Below, one piece after another: positions 30,744 through 39,983 of a DNA stretch of 39,983 nt. Source of the DNA: Clostridia bacterium. GTDB taxonomy: Bacteria > Bacillota > Clostridia > Oscillospirales > CAG-272. A model generated the notes under the pieces. It was not told the DNA's origin. It searched no databases and was given only the letters and a program-made list of their open reading frames with translations. Every line of letters begins with the position of its first letter. Position 1 is the stretch's first letter. The stretch spans positions 1 through 39,983 of the forward strand of contig JAFQVV010000017.1 of the NCBI GenBank assembly GCA_017407835.1. Reading direction: 5' to 3'. Position numbers and translations under genes: made by a program.

Positions 30744-31280
30744 ATGAAAAGAATAATTGCGTGTTTTTTGTTAAGTATGGCTTTGTTATCCTTCTTTGCC
30801 TGCGAAGATGTATTGGATGCCGAAATGACGGATCCGTTTGCGGCGGTGATCGAAACCGGCGGAGATAGTGCGCAGACGAAAACGCCTGAGCAAGCGCGTC
30901 AAGCGGCGACAATTGAAGAAACCGTATTGATTGACCAAGCGGGGGTGAAAATCACAGCAAAAAGCTTACATGAAGATACGCTGTTTGGCAGTACGCTGAA
31001 TCTGCTGATTGAAAACAACTCAGGCAAAGATTTGACCTTTCAGTGCAGAAATGCATCGATCAATGGCTATATGGTGGAAACGATGATGTCGGTTGATGTG
31101 GTAAATGGAAAGAAAGCAATGGGAGGGAAGCGTTCGGTGGACACCTTGACATTCCTTGCCGAAGACCTTGAAGAAAATGGGATTGGGGAAATTACCGAAC
31201 TGGAACTGGCATTCTGTATTGCAGATGCCGAAAGCTGGGATACCATTACCGAGACGGAGATTGTAACAATAACACCCTAA
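30744..31280 (+). CDS. Lipoprotein with a beta-sandwich-like domain, unknown function
   Basis: 178 residues. TTGGAGG lies 8 bases before the ATG. The signal peptide ends in FFAC (lipidated Cys about residue 20). A flexible acidic linker (about 21-60) leads to one domain (about 60-178): VLIDQAGVKITAKSLHEDTLFGSTLNLLIENNSGKDLTFQCRNASINGYMV, an immunoglobulin-like pattern known from DUF5067/DUF4352-type extracellular proteins. It has no enzymatic motif. Strong promoter, possible control by the divergent RHH protein, and its own terminator mark it as a single regulated surface protein. Confidence 0.82.
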   Translation: MKRIIACFLLSMALLSFFACEDVLDAEMTDPFAAVIETGGDSAQTKTPEQARQAATIEETVLIDQAGVKITAKSLHEDTLFGSTLNLLIENNSGKDLTFQCRNASINGYMVETMMSVDVVNGKKAMGGKRSVDTLTFLAEDLEENGIGEITELELAFCIADAESWDTITETEIVTITP

Positions 31281-31282
31281 AT

Positions 31283-31324
31283 AAAAAACAGCATCGCATT
31301 GGAGGATTGCGGTGCTGTTTTTTT
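31283..31324 (+). terminator. Terminator of the lipoprotein gene
   Basis: AAAAAACAGCATCGC (31283-31297) pairs with GCGGTGCTGTTTTTT (31309-31323), one G-U pair. Confidence 0.9.
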
Positions 31325-31395
31325 GCCGAAAAGGGATAATTTTGCCTTAGTGTGGCAAACTGAAAGAGGAGAATATTCTGAGGAGGCGGAAAGCC

Positions 31396-32427
31396 ATGAA
31401 GCATGAAAAAATCCGCGTCGTCCAGTATGGATGCGGGCGGGTAGGGCGCTGTATTTTGCGGTATCTGCATGAAAAGGGTGCTGAGATTGTGGGTGCGATT
31501 GATCCTGATCCCGCACTGACGGGGCGGGATGCGGGAGAATATGCAGAGCTTGGCATGAAGCTGGGGGTGAAAATTCGCGCCGATGCCGAAGCGGTGCTTG
31601 ATGGCTGTGATGCCGAAGTCGCGGTGTTGGCACTCCCCGGTTATCTGGGCGATATTTATCCGCATATCGAGCGCTGTGTGCGGCGGGGAATTTCGGTGAT
31701 TACCACCTGCGAGGAGGCACTCTACCCGTGGACAACCTCGGCAGCACTGACCAACCGGTTGGATCGCTTGGCCAAGCAATATGGCTGCAGCGTGATGGGA
31801 TCGGGAATGCAGGATGTGTTTTGGGTGGGCTTGGTATCCGTGCTTGGAGCGGGATGTCAGCGCATCGATAAAATTGAGGGCGCCATCAGCTACAATGTGG
31901 AGGATTACGGCTTGCAGGCGGCCGAAGCCCACGGTGTCGGTCTGTCCAGTGAGGCATTTTCCGAAAAGATTGCACGGCATGCCATGCAGGAACCGAGTGC
32001 GCTCCAAAACGCCAACGAAGCAATCTGTGCACGCATGGGATGGACGGTGAAAGCACAGTCTCAGCGCTGTCTGCCGCATTACTATGACGGTGATCGTTAT
32101 TGCGCGATTCTGGAGCGCAATCTGCCCCGCGGAACCTGCATCGGGATGACTGCTGTTGTGACAACCGAGACCTACGGCGGACCTGTGATCGAAACGCAGT
32201 GTATGGGCAAGGTATACGGCGCCGATGATGGGGATATGTGTGAATGGAAACTGCGCGGGGAACCCGATGTCAGCTTTTGCCTGCGAAAGCCCCACACCCT
32301 TGAGCACACCTGCGCCGCCATTGTGCACCGCATTCCGTCATTGCTTCGTGCACCGCACGGATATACAGCCGCCCCGCTGCTTGAGATGCCCGAATATCTT
32401 TGGCAGCCGATGTGGTTTTACCGATGA
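31396..32427 (+). CDS. Dihydrodipicolinate-reductase-like / 2,4-diaminopentanoate dehydrogenase-like oxidoreductase
   Basis: 343 residues. AGGAGG lies 9-10 bases before the ATG. The N-terminal Rossmann fold has [11 protein letters not shown] (8-18) and an acid-ended second strand (GAIDPDP, about 33-39), then [35 protein letters not shown], the cofactor and substrate loops shared with DapB-like proteins. The later GSGMQDVFW stands where 2,4-diaminopentanoate dehydrogenase (Ord) has its GTG.NPGF motif. Ord acts in ornithine fermentation, but no other gene of that pathway is in the window, so the substrate is open. It stands alone, followed by a terminator; no clear promoter was found upstream. 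Confidence 0.75.
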   Translation: MKHEKIRVVQYGCGRVGRCILRYLHEKGAEIVGAIDPDPALTGRDAGEYAELGMKLGVKIRADAEAVLDGCDAEVAVLALPGYLGDIYPHIERCVRRGISVITTCEEALYPWTTSAALTNRLDRLAKQYGCSVMGSGMQDVFWVGLVSVLGAGCQRIDKIEGAISYNVEDYGLQAAEAHGVGLSSEAFSEKIARHAMQEPSALQNANEAICARMGWTVKAQSQRCLPHYYDGDRYCAILERNLPRGTCIGMTAVVTTETYGGPVIETQCMGKVYGADDGDMCEWKLRGEPDVSFCLRKPHTLEHTCAAIVHRIPSLLRAPHGYTAAPLLEMPEYLWQPMWFYR

Positions 32428-32441
32428 TGTGCGCCCGTGAG

Positions 32442-32478
32442 AAAAGGCTGTTCCGCAGTTTTGCGTGACAGCCTTTTT
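32442..32478 (+). terminator. Terminator after the oxidoreductase gene
   Basis: AAAAGGCTGT (32442-32451) pairs perfectly with ACAGCCTTTT (32468-32477), followed by T. Confidence 0.8.
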
Positions 32479-32519
32479 CGCTTGAGGGGAAGAAATATAT
32501 ACATTTTATAGTATATCTG

Positions 32520-32548
32520 TTGCATATTTTGACAAAATGTGCTATACT
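32520..32548 (+). promoter_or_regulatory. Sigma-A promoter of the MATE transporter gene
   Basis: TTGCAT at 32520-32525, 17 bases, TATACT at 32543-32548 with extended -10 TGC. Confidence 0.7.
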
Positions 32549-32594
32549 AAACTGTCTGTCGATTGGATGGGCAAATTTTTTTGCGAGGTTAACT

Positions 32595-33947
32595 ATGCAT
32601 TCTTCCGAAAACAAAATGGGCACAATGCCGATTTTTCGCCTGTTGATCACCATGTCACTGCCGATGATTATATCGATGCTGGTGCAGGCACTTTACAATA
32701 TTGTGGACAGTATCTATGTCGCGCAAATCAGCGAAAATGCGCTGACTGCGGTTTCGCTGGCCTTCCCGATTCAAAATTTGATGATTGCGGTGGGCACGGG
32801 TACGGGTGTCGGTGTGGGGGCACTGCTCTCCCGCGCACTTGGACAGAAAAATCAGCAGGATGCCAACCGTTTGGCTGAACACGGCTGTTTTCTCGCTGTG
32901 CTGAGCTATCTTGCGTTTCTGATCATCGGCCTGTTCGGCTCGCGTGCATTTTTTGCCATGCAGACCGATATTGAGGAGATTGTCGAGGGCGGTACGCAGT
33001 ATATGTTTATCGTCACGGTCGGCTCGTTCGGCTTGTTTGCACAGCTGATTCTTGAGAAGCTGATGCAGGCGACAGGGCGAACCCTGCTGAGCATGTTCAC
33101 GCAGGGCCTCGGCGCGGTGCTTAACATTATTCTCGACCCCATTTTCATCTTTGGGCTTGATATGGGGGTAGCCGGTGCGGCAGTTGCCACCATTGTGGGG
33201 CAGATTGCGGCGGCGGTGTTTGGCATTTGGCTCAATGCACGCTTCAACCGCGAGATCAGGCTTGATTTTCGCCGCTTCCGGCCGCAGGGAGAGACGATCC
33301 GCCGCATTTATGCAATCGGCGTGCCGTCCATCATTATGGCATCTATCGGTTCGGTGATGACCTTTGGCATGAACAAAATTCTGATTGGCTTTACCGAAAC
33401 CGCCGCGGCTGTGTTTGGTGTATACTTTAAGCTGCAGTCATTTGTGTTTATGCCGCTGTTCGGGCTTTCCAACGGAATGATTTCCATCCTCAGCTACAAT
33501 TACGGTGCGCGCTGCCGCGAACGGATGATGGCGGTCATTCGCTACACTGCCTGTATTGCGCTTGGGCTTATGCTCTTTGGCGTGGGGCTGATGCAGCTGA
33601 TTCCCGCCCCGCTGCTTAAGCTTTTTCAGGCTGATGAGCACATGCTCGGCATTGGCATTCCCGCACTGCGCACCATTTCGCTCAGCTTCCCCCTCGCTGC
33701 CTTCGGCATTACGGCAAGCTCGAGCTTTCAGGCACTGGGGCGCGGTTTCCTGTCGATGACCATCTCAATTGCCCGCCAGTTGATGGCACTGCTTCCGATT
33801 GCATGGGCATTGGCGCAGACAGGCGTGCTGTCTTCGGTTTGGCTGGCATTTCCGTTGGCAGAGCTGGTTTCGACCGTTTTGGCCGCTGTTTTCTTTGTGT
33901 ATACCTATCGGCGCGTGATCAAACCCATCCCGGTTTGCCAATCGTAA
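32595..33947 (+). CDS. MATE-family efflux transporter
   Basis: 450 residues, the normal size, with twelve membrane helices in two six-helix bundles. The start at 32595 follows GCGAGG; the longer open frame to 32520 overlaps the promoter and is rejected. The first bundle opens with PIFRLLITMSLPMIISMLVQALYNIVDSIYVAQI, the standard MATE signature, and VGALLSRALGQKNQQDA is the loop after helix 2. The second bundle repeats the pattern (AIGVPSIIMASIGSVMTFGMNKIL). It exports drugs or cationic metabolites in exchange for Na+ or H+. Transcribed alone; no clear terminator follows. Confidence 0.93.
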   Translation: MHSSENKMGTMPIFRLLITMSLPMIISMLVQALYNIVDSIYVAQISENALTAVSLAFPIQNLMIAVGTGTGVGVGALLSRALGQKNQQDANRLAEHGCFLAVLSYLAFLIIGLFGSRAFFAMQTDIEEIVEGGTQYMFIVTVGSFGLFAQLILEKLMQATGRTLLSMFTQGLGAVLNIILDPIFIFGLDMGVAGAAVATIVGQIAAAVFGIWLNARFNREIRLDFRRFRPQGETIRRIYAIGVPSIIMASIGSVMTFGMNKILIGFTETAAAVFGVYFKLQSFVFMPLFGLSNGMISILSYNYGARCRERMMAVIRYTACIALGLMLFGVGLMQLIPAPLLKLFQADEHMLGIGIPALRTISLSFPLAAFGITASSSFQALGRGFLSMTISIARQLMALLPIAWALAQTGVLSSVWLAFPLAELVSTVLAAVFFVYTYRRVIKPIPVCQS

Positions 33948-34031
33948 ACGGAAATGGAAATACTTGATTGAGCATACCGGAAATTACACAAAAAAATCAC
34001 ACAGTGATCACGATAAGTTTGGATAATCCTT

Positions 34032-34070
34032 TTGAATGTTCACGGAATATTCAAGATTATATGCTATAAT
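34032..34070 (+). promoter_or_regulatory. Extended -10 promoter of the Gld-type operon, with an inverted repeat
   Basis: TGC plus TATAAT (34065-34070) without a good -35. Just upstream TTGAAT (34032-34037) and ATTCAA (34049-34054) form an inverted repeat over the -35 region, so activator or repressor binding is possible. Confidence 0.55.
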
Positions 34071-34076
34071 CGCAAG

Positions 34077-34204
34077 AGTATATCTTTGCGTATTTTTGCT
34101 TTTTTTCGTCCCATCCGGCCGAAAAGGCAGGGCAAAGCTTCACTTTTGAGGCCTTCGCGGTTTTATCTCTTTAGACTTTGATCAATGCAGAAAGGATTGC
34201 TATT
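34077..34204 (+). other. 128-nt leader of the Gld-type operon
   Basis: No gene. AAGGC (about 34125) and GCCTT (about 34153) can close a stem around an inner CAAAG / CTTTTG hairpin. T-rich tracts precede it. I do not recognise a riboswitch class. Confidence 0.35.
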
Positions 34205-35254
34205 ATGATTAAAATCGACCATCTGATTAAACGCTACGGCACCAATTATGCCGTGGACGACATCAGCTTCTCGGTCGGTGAGGGGGAAATTGTCGGTTTC
34301 CTCGGCCCCAACGGCGCCGGCAAATCGACAACGATGAACATCCTCACCGGGTATCTTTCGGCCACTTCGGGGACGGTGACGGTGGGCGGAATCGACGTGC
34401 TGGAAAATCCGCTGGAGGCAAAGAAGCTCATCGGCTTCCTGCCCGAGCAGCCGCCCCTGTATCTGGACATGACAGTTGAGGAATATCTCAACTTCGGGTA
34501 CGATCTCAAAAACTGCAAGCTCAACCGCGTCAAGCATCTGCGGGAGATCTGTGAAGTCGTCAAAATCACCGATGTATATCACCGTGTCATCCGCAATCTC
34601 TCCAAGGGATACCGTCAGCGTGTCGGTATTGCGCAGGCGCTGATCGGCAACCCCAAGATTATCATTTTCGATGAGCCGACCGTTGGCCTTGATCCCAAGC
34701 AAATCATCGAAATCCGTAATCTGATCCGCAATCTCGGGCGCGATCATACGGTGATTCTCTCAACGCATATTCTGCAGGAAGTGCAGGCGGTGTGCGACCG
34801 CATTGTCATCATCAATAAAGGGAAGATCGTTGCGGACGAGCTGACCGAAAACATCACCCGCGCGGTGGACACCAAGCGCCGCTTTAATGTGAAGATTGCC
34901 GGTCCGCAGCGCGAGGTGCTGTCGATGCTGAAATCCAAGCCGGGCATTGTTTATGCCGAGGCGCTGGCAGAGCGTGACGGTGATGCCTATACATATATGA
35001 TCGAGAGCGAAGTCGGCGTCGATATCCGCAAGAACCTCTTCTATACGCTGGCAGAGAAAAATTGGCCGATGATTGGGTTGGAAGCACTTGGCATGAGCCT
35101 GGAGGACATCTTCATCACCATTGTCGACCACAGTGAGGAAAAGAAGAAGATGCGCGGGCGCGTCAGCGTCGAGAAAAAGGTTGCGCAGTCGGTAATGCAG
35201 GCAACGGCAGAAAAGCAGTCGTCCGCCGCGACCGATGCCCAAGAATCCGAATAA
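34205..35254 (+). CDS. ABC transporter ATP-binding protein, GldA-like
   Basis: 349 residues. The start at 34205 follows GAAAGGA; a start at 34178 is less likely. Walker A GPNGAGKS (34-41), Q-loop in FLPEQPPLY, signature LSKGYRQR (about 133-140), Walker B IIIFDEPTVGLDP (about 152-164) and LSTHIL. Beyond about 230 is the C-terminal domain seen in ABC-2 type and gliding-associated ATPases, ending in a low-complexity Glu/Ser/Ala tail. It is first of four genes that match the GldA-F-G set plus a DUF4340 protein, found in many non-gliding bacteria where they handle an unknown surface polymer or lipid. Confidence 0.92.
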   Translation: MIKIDHLIKRYGTNYAVDDISFSVGEGEIVGFLGPNGAGKSTTMNILTGYLSATSGTVTVGGIDVLENPLEAKKLIGFLPEQPPLYLDMTVEEYLNFGYDLKNCKLNRVKHLREICEVVKITDVYHRVIRNLSKGYRQRVGIAQALIGNPKIIIFDEPTVGLDPKQIIEIRNLIRNLGRDHTVILSTHILQEVQAVCDRIVIINKGKIVADELTENITRAVDTKRRFNVKIAGPQREVLSMLKSKPGIVYAEALAERDGDAYTYMIESEVGVDIRKNLFYTLAEKNWPMIGLEALGMSLEDIFITIVDHSEEKKKMRGRVSVEKKVAQSVMQATAEKQSSAATDAQESE

Positions 35255-35284
35255 TCCCCATCAAAAAGGAAAGGAATTACCGAA

Positions 35285-36037
35285 ATGTTCGCCATCTATA
35301 AAAAAGAGATGCGCTCGTATTTCATCAATGCGATCGGTTATGTATATATCGCAGTGTTTCTTGCCATCTCGGCATTTGTTTGCTGTTTTACTACCCTGCA
35401 GATGCAGAGCTATGATGTCTCGACCTATTTTATCATCATGATCTGTGCGCTGGTCGTGCTGATTCCTCTGCTGACCATGAAGCTTTTCTCGGAGGAGCGC
35501 AAGCTTCGCACCGAGCAGCTGCTCCTGACCGCCCCCGTGACCATCACGGGCATGGTTGTGGCAAAGTTTTTTGCGGCAATGACCATGTTTGCGGGAACCG
35601 TGCTCTTCTCCTGCATCAACTTCTATCCCCTCTACAAGCTCGCCGATGAAGCGCGTGCCGCCGATGAGTATGCAGAGATTACCTCCGCGCTTGGCCCCAA
35701 TACGGCAATTCTCACCGGCAATGTCATCGGCATTTTGCTGGTGGGCGCCGCGTTTGTCTCTGTCGGACTCTTTATTTCGGCACTGACCGAAAACCAGCTG
35801 GTTGCCGCTGTTTCGACGATGGGCATTATTCTTGCCATGATTGTTATCGGTTTGCTTAAAGGTTTGATCAACAATTATGCCATCCGTTTTGTGCTGAGCT
35901 GGATCTCGGTGCTTGACCGCTTCAATTACTTCAGCTACGGTATTTTTGATTTTAATGCTTTGTTGTATTACATCTCGATTTGTTCCGTCTTTATTTTCCT
36001 GACCATCCGCGTTTACGAAAAGCGCCGTTGGGGTTAA
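35285..36037 (+). CDS. ABC-2 type permease, GldF-like
   Basis: 250 residues with six membrane helices (about 15-40, 47-70, 95-118, 140-168, 175-200, 222-244). The short loop MKLFSEERKLRTEQLLLTAPVTITGMVVAKFF (about 64-96) is the conserved coupling segment of ABC-2 permeases of this group. AAAGGAA lies 9 bases before the ATG. It sits 30 bases after the ATPase gene and 19 bases before the GldG-like gene. Confidence 0.92.
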   Translation: MFAIYKKEMRSYFINAIGYVYIAVFLAISAFVCCFTTLQMQSYDVSTYFIIMICALVVLIPLLTMKLFSEERKLRTEQLLLTAPVTITGMVVAKFFAAMTMFAGTVLFSCINFYPLYKLADEARAADEYAEITSALGPNTAILTGNVIGILLVGAAFVSVGLFISALTENQLVAAVSTMGIILAMIVIGLLKGLINNYAIRFVLSWISVLDRFNYFSYGIFDFNALLYYISICSVFIFLTIRVYEKRRWG

Positions 36038-36056
36038 TCGGAAAGGAGTATATGAT

Positions 36057-37559
36057 ATGAATCGTTCATTTATGCACTCCCGAAAGTTCCGTTACGGCAG
36101 TGTTTCGGTTGCGCTGACGGCAATCTTTATTGCGGCAGTCATTTTGGTGAATGTGATTTTCACCGCACTCGCACAGAAGTTCATGTGGTATATCGACATG
36201 ACAAGCGAAGAACTTTATACTATCTCCCAGGCAACATGGGATGCACTGGAGGAAGTGGATGCCCAGGTGCGTATCCTCTTCTGCTCCGATCCCGACGTGC
36301 TGGAAGCGACCGAAATGATGCGTATCGTCTACAACACCGCGCTTCAGCTTGAGGAGCGTAAGCCCAATATCTCGGTTGAGACGGTGAACATTATCGACAA
36401 CCGCTCGGCTGTCCAAAAATATACTTCCATGGGCTCAACCATCAAGACCTATTCGGTTATCGTTGAGAGCGGAACCGAGTTCCGTGTGCTGACGATTGAT
36501 GCGTTCTATACCTATTCGGATACCACGTCGGAGGAGCCTTGGGCATACAGCGGCGAGAAAAAGTTTGTCTCGACCATTCTGTCTGTGACGCAGGCAGAGG
36601 CTCCCATTGCCTGCATTACCAATACCCATGGTGAGGGCTTTTATGATGTTTCCTTGCTGGAAACCATCGAGGATGCCGGTTATATTATCCAGTCCATTGA
36701 CCTGACGACGACCGATATTCCCGAGGATTGCCGACTGCTGGTTGTGTTCAATCCCCAGACCGATTTCCAAGTCAAGGACGGTGTGTCCGATATTTCCGAA
36801 ATCGAGAAGATTGACAAATTCCTCGATGGCAACAACGCCATGATGGTATTTATGGACCCCAACACGCCCGAGATGCCCAATTTTGAGGAATATCTTGAGG
36901 AGTGGGGTATTGTGTTCAACCGTGAGCTGGTCAAGGACAGCGCAAACTCTGTCTCGACCAACGGATATTCGATTGTCGGCACCTATACGACAGATGAAGG
37001 AATGGGTGCATCGGTACATAAAGAATTGCGCAATACGCGTACCGTTTTGCCCAAGACTATTTTTATTGAAACAGGTCATGTTACCATCTCGGATAGCTAC
37101 AGCTCTTCGGGTGACTATAATTCAAACGGAGTAGAGCGGAACATTTCCAGTATCTTTACCTCTTCTTCAACTGCGGAAGCTTATGCGAACGGCGAGAAGG
37201 TGAACAGTGCAACCGATCTGGATCCTTTCCGTTTGATGACCATTACCTATGAGAGCAAAATTATCGACAATGAGCGCTACCAGTCGTATGTTGTCTTCTG
37301 CCCTTCAACACAGTTCTCCATTTCCAATTTGCTGCAGTCGAATACCTACGGCAACAACGAGCTGATTAACTCCATTTTCCGCGCTGTCGGTAAAGAATAT
37401 GTTCCCTCCGAGATTGCGCGCAAGCCCTTTGCCCAGTTGGATATCGAGGGCCTGACAACGGCTGATGCCAATACATATACCGTTGTGCTGACAGTTGTTC
37501 CCACGATCATCGCATTTGGCATTGGTCTTGTGGTAATTGTCCGCCGTAAGTATGCATAA
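36057..37559 (+). CDS. GldG-family extracellular protein
   Basis: 500 residues. One helix near the N-terminus (about 18-40) and one at the C-terminus (about 477-496) hold a large outside domain. It opens with MWYIDMTSEELYTIS (about 43-57), the start of the GldG ABC-type-uncharacterised domain, and contains ITNTHGEGFYDVSLLETIEDAGYIIQSIDL and the strand LLVVFNPQTDF, a Rossmann-like glutamine-amidotransferase-type fold without catalytic residues. AAAGGAG precedes the ATG. Together with the permease it forms the exported half of the complex. Confidence 0.9.
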   Translation: MNRSFMHSRKFRYGSVSVALTAIFIAAVILVNVIFTALAQKFMWYIDMTSEELYTISQATWDALEEVDAQVRILFCSDPDVLEATEMMRIVYNTALQLEERKPNISVETVNIIDNRSAVQKYTSMGSTIKTYSVIVESGTEFRVLTIDAFYTYSDTTSEEPWAYSGEKKFVSTILSVTQAEAPIACITNTHGEGFYDVSLLETIEDAGYIIQSIDLTTTDIPEDCRLLVVFNPQTDFQVKDGVSDISEIEKIDKFLDGNNAMMVFMDPNTPEMPNFEEYLEEWGIVFNRELVKDSANSVSTNGYSIVGTYTTDEGMGASVHKELRNTRTVLPKTIFIETGHVTISDSYSSSGDYNSNGVERNISSIFTSSSTAEAYANGEKVNSATDLDPFRLMTITYESKIIDNERYQSYVVFCPSTQFSISNLLQSNTYGNNELINSIFRAVGKEYVPSEIARKPFAQLDIEGLTTADANTYTVVLTVVPTIIAFGIGLVVIVRRKYA

Positions 37560-37589
37560 GGCATTTTCCGCAGAAAGGCGAAAATACAT

Positions 37590-39110
37590 ATGTTAAAAAA
37601 ACAAAAAGTATTGATTGTTGTGTTAACCGTCCTCTTCGCTGTGATGATTGCCGCTTATTTTGTGGTTGTTCGTCCCATCATTGAGCAGGAGGAGCCGGTC
37701 CAAACCGCTGCTCCCGTGGAAACCGAGGCAGCCGGTGAGGTGGTTGGACAAAACGACAGAATTCTGATGTTCGCGCATACCGAAAAGGAAAATATCCGTT
37801 CGATTGAAGTGCATAACCAACACGGAAGCTATACCTTTTACCGAGATGCAAACGGAGATTTTCGGATTAAAGGATTTGAGAGTACAGCCTATGATCAGGA
37901 ACTTTTTTCTTCGCTGATTGTGTCAGCGGGGTATACCCTGTCGATGGCGAAAGTGGACAAGGTTGTCTCGATGGAAGAGTACGGTTTGGTTCGTGTGACC
38001 AACGAAGATGGCAGTGTTTGGGAGCCGTCCTGGTACAAGCTCACCACTACTGACGGAACCGAGCATACTGTGACCATTGGTTATCCGCTCATCACAGGCG
38101 GTGGTTACTATGCAAAATATGCCGGCCGAAATGAGGTATATGTGCTTAATACCGATCTGGCGAATACCATACTTGCGCCCATTGAAGATATGGTTACCCC
38201 CATGGTGTTCTGGCCGATGGCAATGAATACCTATTACATGGTGGACAACTTCATCTTTGCCGAGGGTGAGGAGATTCGCGTGGCGATCGGCTACAATTCG
38301 GAGGAGGAGCGCGCGGGCGAGTATAGCATGCAGGTTTACCGCATGCTTCAGCCCGCGGGATATAATGTCTCCTCGACCGGTTACGATTCGGTTCTGCAGG
38401 TATTCTATTCGACTACGCCGCTTGCCTGCCTGGAGCTGGGGGTTACCGACGAACTGTTGGAAGAATACGGGCTGGCAGAGCCGAAGTATTCGATTTACTT
38501 TGAATTCCCCGATCCCGATAACGGTCTTATTCAGAACTTTGCGTTGATCAGTGAGCGCAATGCGTCCGGAAATTATTATGTTGCTTCCTCGCTGTTTGAC
38601 CAGATTGTAGAGGTTTCGGGCACAGATTGGGATTTCCTGACCTGGAGCTTTATCGATTGGGTGGATGCGCCCATTTTCCAGCGCAACATCGACTATGTGC
38701 AGGAGATTCGCGTGGAATCGCCCAACTTCAGCGAGACATATTTGCTGGAAGGAGAGAAACAGGAGCTGGTTGTCACCCAAAAGTCGAATGGCAGAAACCC
38801 GGAAGTTTCCAATTTCAGACAGTTCTATAAAACGCTGCTGATCGCTTCGATTGAGGGTGATGTGCCGATGACGGAGGAGGAAATGGCAGCCCTTGCCGCA
38901 GATCCGGCCAACTGCCAGCTGACGCTGACCATTGTCACCGATTCCACCGAGCTGGTTTATCGCTTCTATCCCTACACCGAGCGCCGTTCTTATATGACGC
39001 TCAACGGAGAGGGGCAGTTCTATGTGCTTCGTTCAATGGTGGACAAGATCATTGCCGATGCTGACCGCATCACGCGCGATGAGCCTGTCGATTCGACGAC
39101 AAAGTATTGA
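37590..39110 (+). CDS. DUF4340 domain protein
   Basis: 506 residues. An N-terminal helix (about 7-27) anchors the protein; an Ala/Glu/Pro linker follows. The DUF4340 domain (about 65-270) repeats a beta pattern (IRSIEVHNQHGSYTFYRDANGDFRI, WYKLTTTDGTEHTVTIGYPLITGGGYYAKYAGRNEVYVL), and similar strands recur to the end, suggesting an internal duplication. AAAGGCG is the nearest ribosome site. DUF4340 genes are regularly last in Gld-type ABC operons. Function unknown; probably an extracellular partner of the GldG-like protein. Confidence 0.9.
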   Translation: MLKKQKVLIVVLTVLFAVMIAAYFVVVRPIIEQEEPVQTAAPVETEAAGEVVGQNDRILMFAHTEKENIRSIEVHNQHGSYTFYRDANGDFRIKGFESTAYDQELFSSLIVSAGYTLSMAKVDKVVSMEEYGLVRVTNEDGSVWEPSWYKLTTTDGTEHTVTIGYPLITGGGYYAKYAGRNEVYVLNTDLANTILAPIEDMVTPMVFWPMAMNTYYMVDNFIFAEGEEIRVAIGYNSEEERAGEYSMQVYRMLQPAGYNVSSTGYDSVLQVFYSTTPLACLELGVTDELLEEYGLAEPKYSIYFEFPDPDNGLIQNFALISERNASGNYYVASSLFDQIVEVSGTDWDFLTWSFIDWVDAPIFQRNIDYVQEIRVESPNFSETYLLEGEKQELVVTQKSNGRNPEVSNFRQFYKTLLIASIEGDVPMTEEEMAALAADPANCQLTLTIVTDSTELVYRFYPYTERRSYMTLNGEGQFYVLRSMVDKIIADADRITRDEPVDSTTKY

Positions 39111-39114
39111 TGAT

Positions 39115-39155
39115 AAAAAGATCCCCGCCATGCATTGCATGGCGGGGATCTTTTT
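39115..39155. terminator. Bidirectional terminator between the Gld-type operon and tpiA
   Basis: Near-perfect 41-base palindrome: 39115-39134 pairs with 39136-39155 (GATCCCCGCC core, A5 and T5 flanks), serving both converging genes. Confidence 0.95.
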
Positions 39156-39170
39156 ACTTGGCAAAGATCG

Positions 39171-39938
<768 letters not shown>

Positions 39939-39983
39939 GATATAATCTCCTTGTTATTGTGTATTTGTGGGGGAGCTTTTTGA

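Noticed and set aside
34077..34204. Cyclic-di-GMP riboswitch before the Gld-type operon
   Set aside because: A CAGGGCAAAGC string recalls GEMM RNAs, but the order of conserved elements and the tetraloop receptor do not match.

Overview
The window reads as the chromosome of a Gram-positive, low-to-mid GC anaerobe of the Clostridia, probably a gut Oscillospirales relative. The evidence is strong AGGAGG-type ribosome sites before most genes, sigma-A promoters with 17-base spacers and often an extended TGn -10, a DUF6514 protein, AsnA, a CotH/VTC/DUF4956 cluster, a clostridial-type ECF sigma factor with a membrane partner, and a BipA/TypA GTPase. Family assignments come from motifs read by eye. 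No database was searched.

Positions 1-4354 are the right end of an AT-richer mobile island. It holds the end of an S24 (LexA-like) peptidase gene, an unknown protein with a HEPN-type RNxxxH motif, a large serine recombinase broken by a one-base deletion near 1266, and a 1.7-kb cassette bounded by perfect 49-bp direct repeats (2583-2631 and 4306-4354). Each repeat is itself a Rho-independent terminator. The cassette carries a zinc-ribbon protein, an orphan PemK/MazF-like toxin and two candidate structured RNAs with good promoters (about 2709-2921 and 4111-4185). These RNAs are the least explained part of the window.

Positions 4355-16936 are mostly plus-strand surface genes. They comprise a VTC - DUF4956 - CotH operon; an ECF sigma factor with a coupled membrane partner, two envelope proteins and a lipoprotein serpin; and an operon of a GT2-GtrA fusion, a phosphodiester glycosidase, a membrane protein and a PAP2 phosphatase.

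Positions 16999-26062 are mostly on the minus strand. They include a TepA/ClpP-like protease, a MacB/FtsX-type ABC transporter with a CPBP membrane protease, AsnA, a small plus-strand leader-like protein, and an ArsR-type regulator followed by two tandem HAD phosphatases and an APH(3')-like kinase.

Positions 26063-39983 hold typA, a DUF6514 gene, a D,D-carboxypeptidase whose best ribosome site precedes AUC rather than a normal start, a ribbon-helix-helix regulator divergent from a lipoprotein over 12-bp iterons, a diaminopentanoate-dehydrogenase-like oxidoreductase, a MATE transporter, a Gld-type ABC operon (ATPase, permease, GldG-like, DUF4340) and tpiA. I saw no tRNA, rRNA or CRISPR array.
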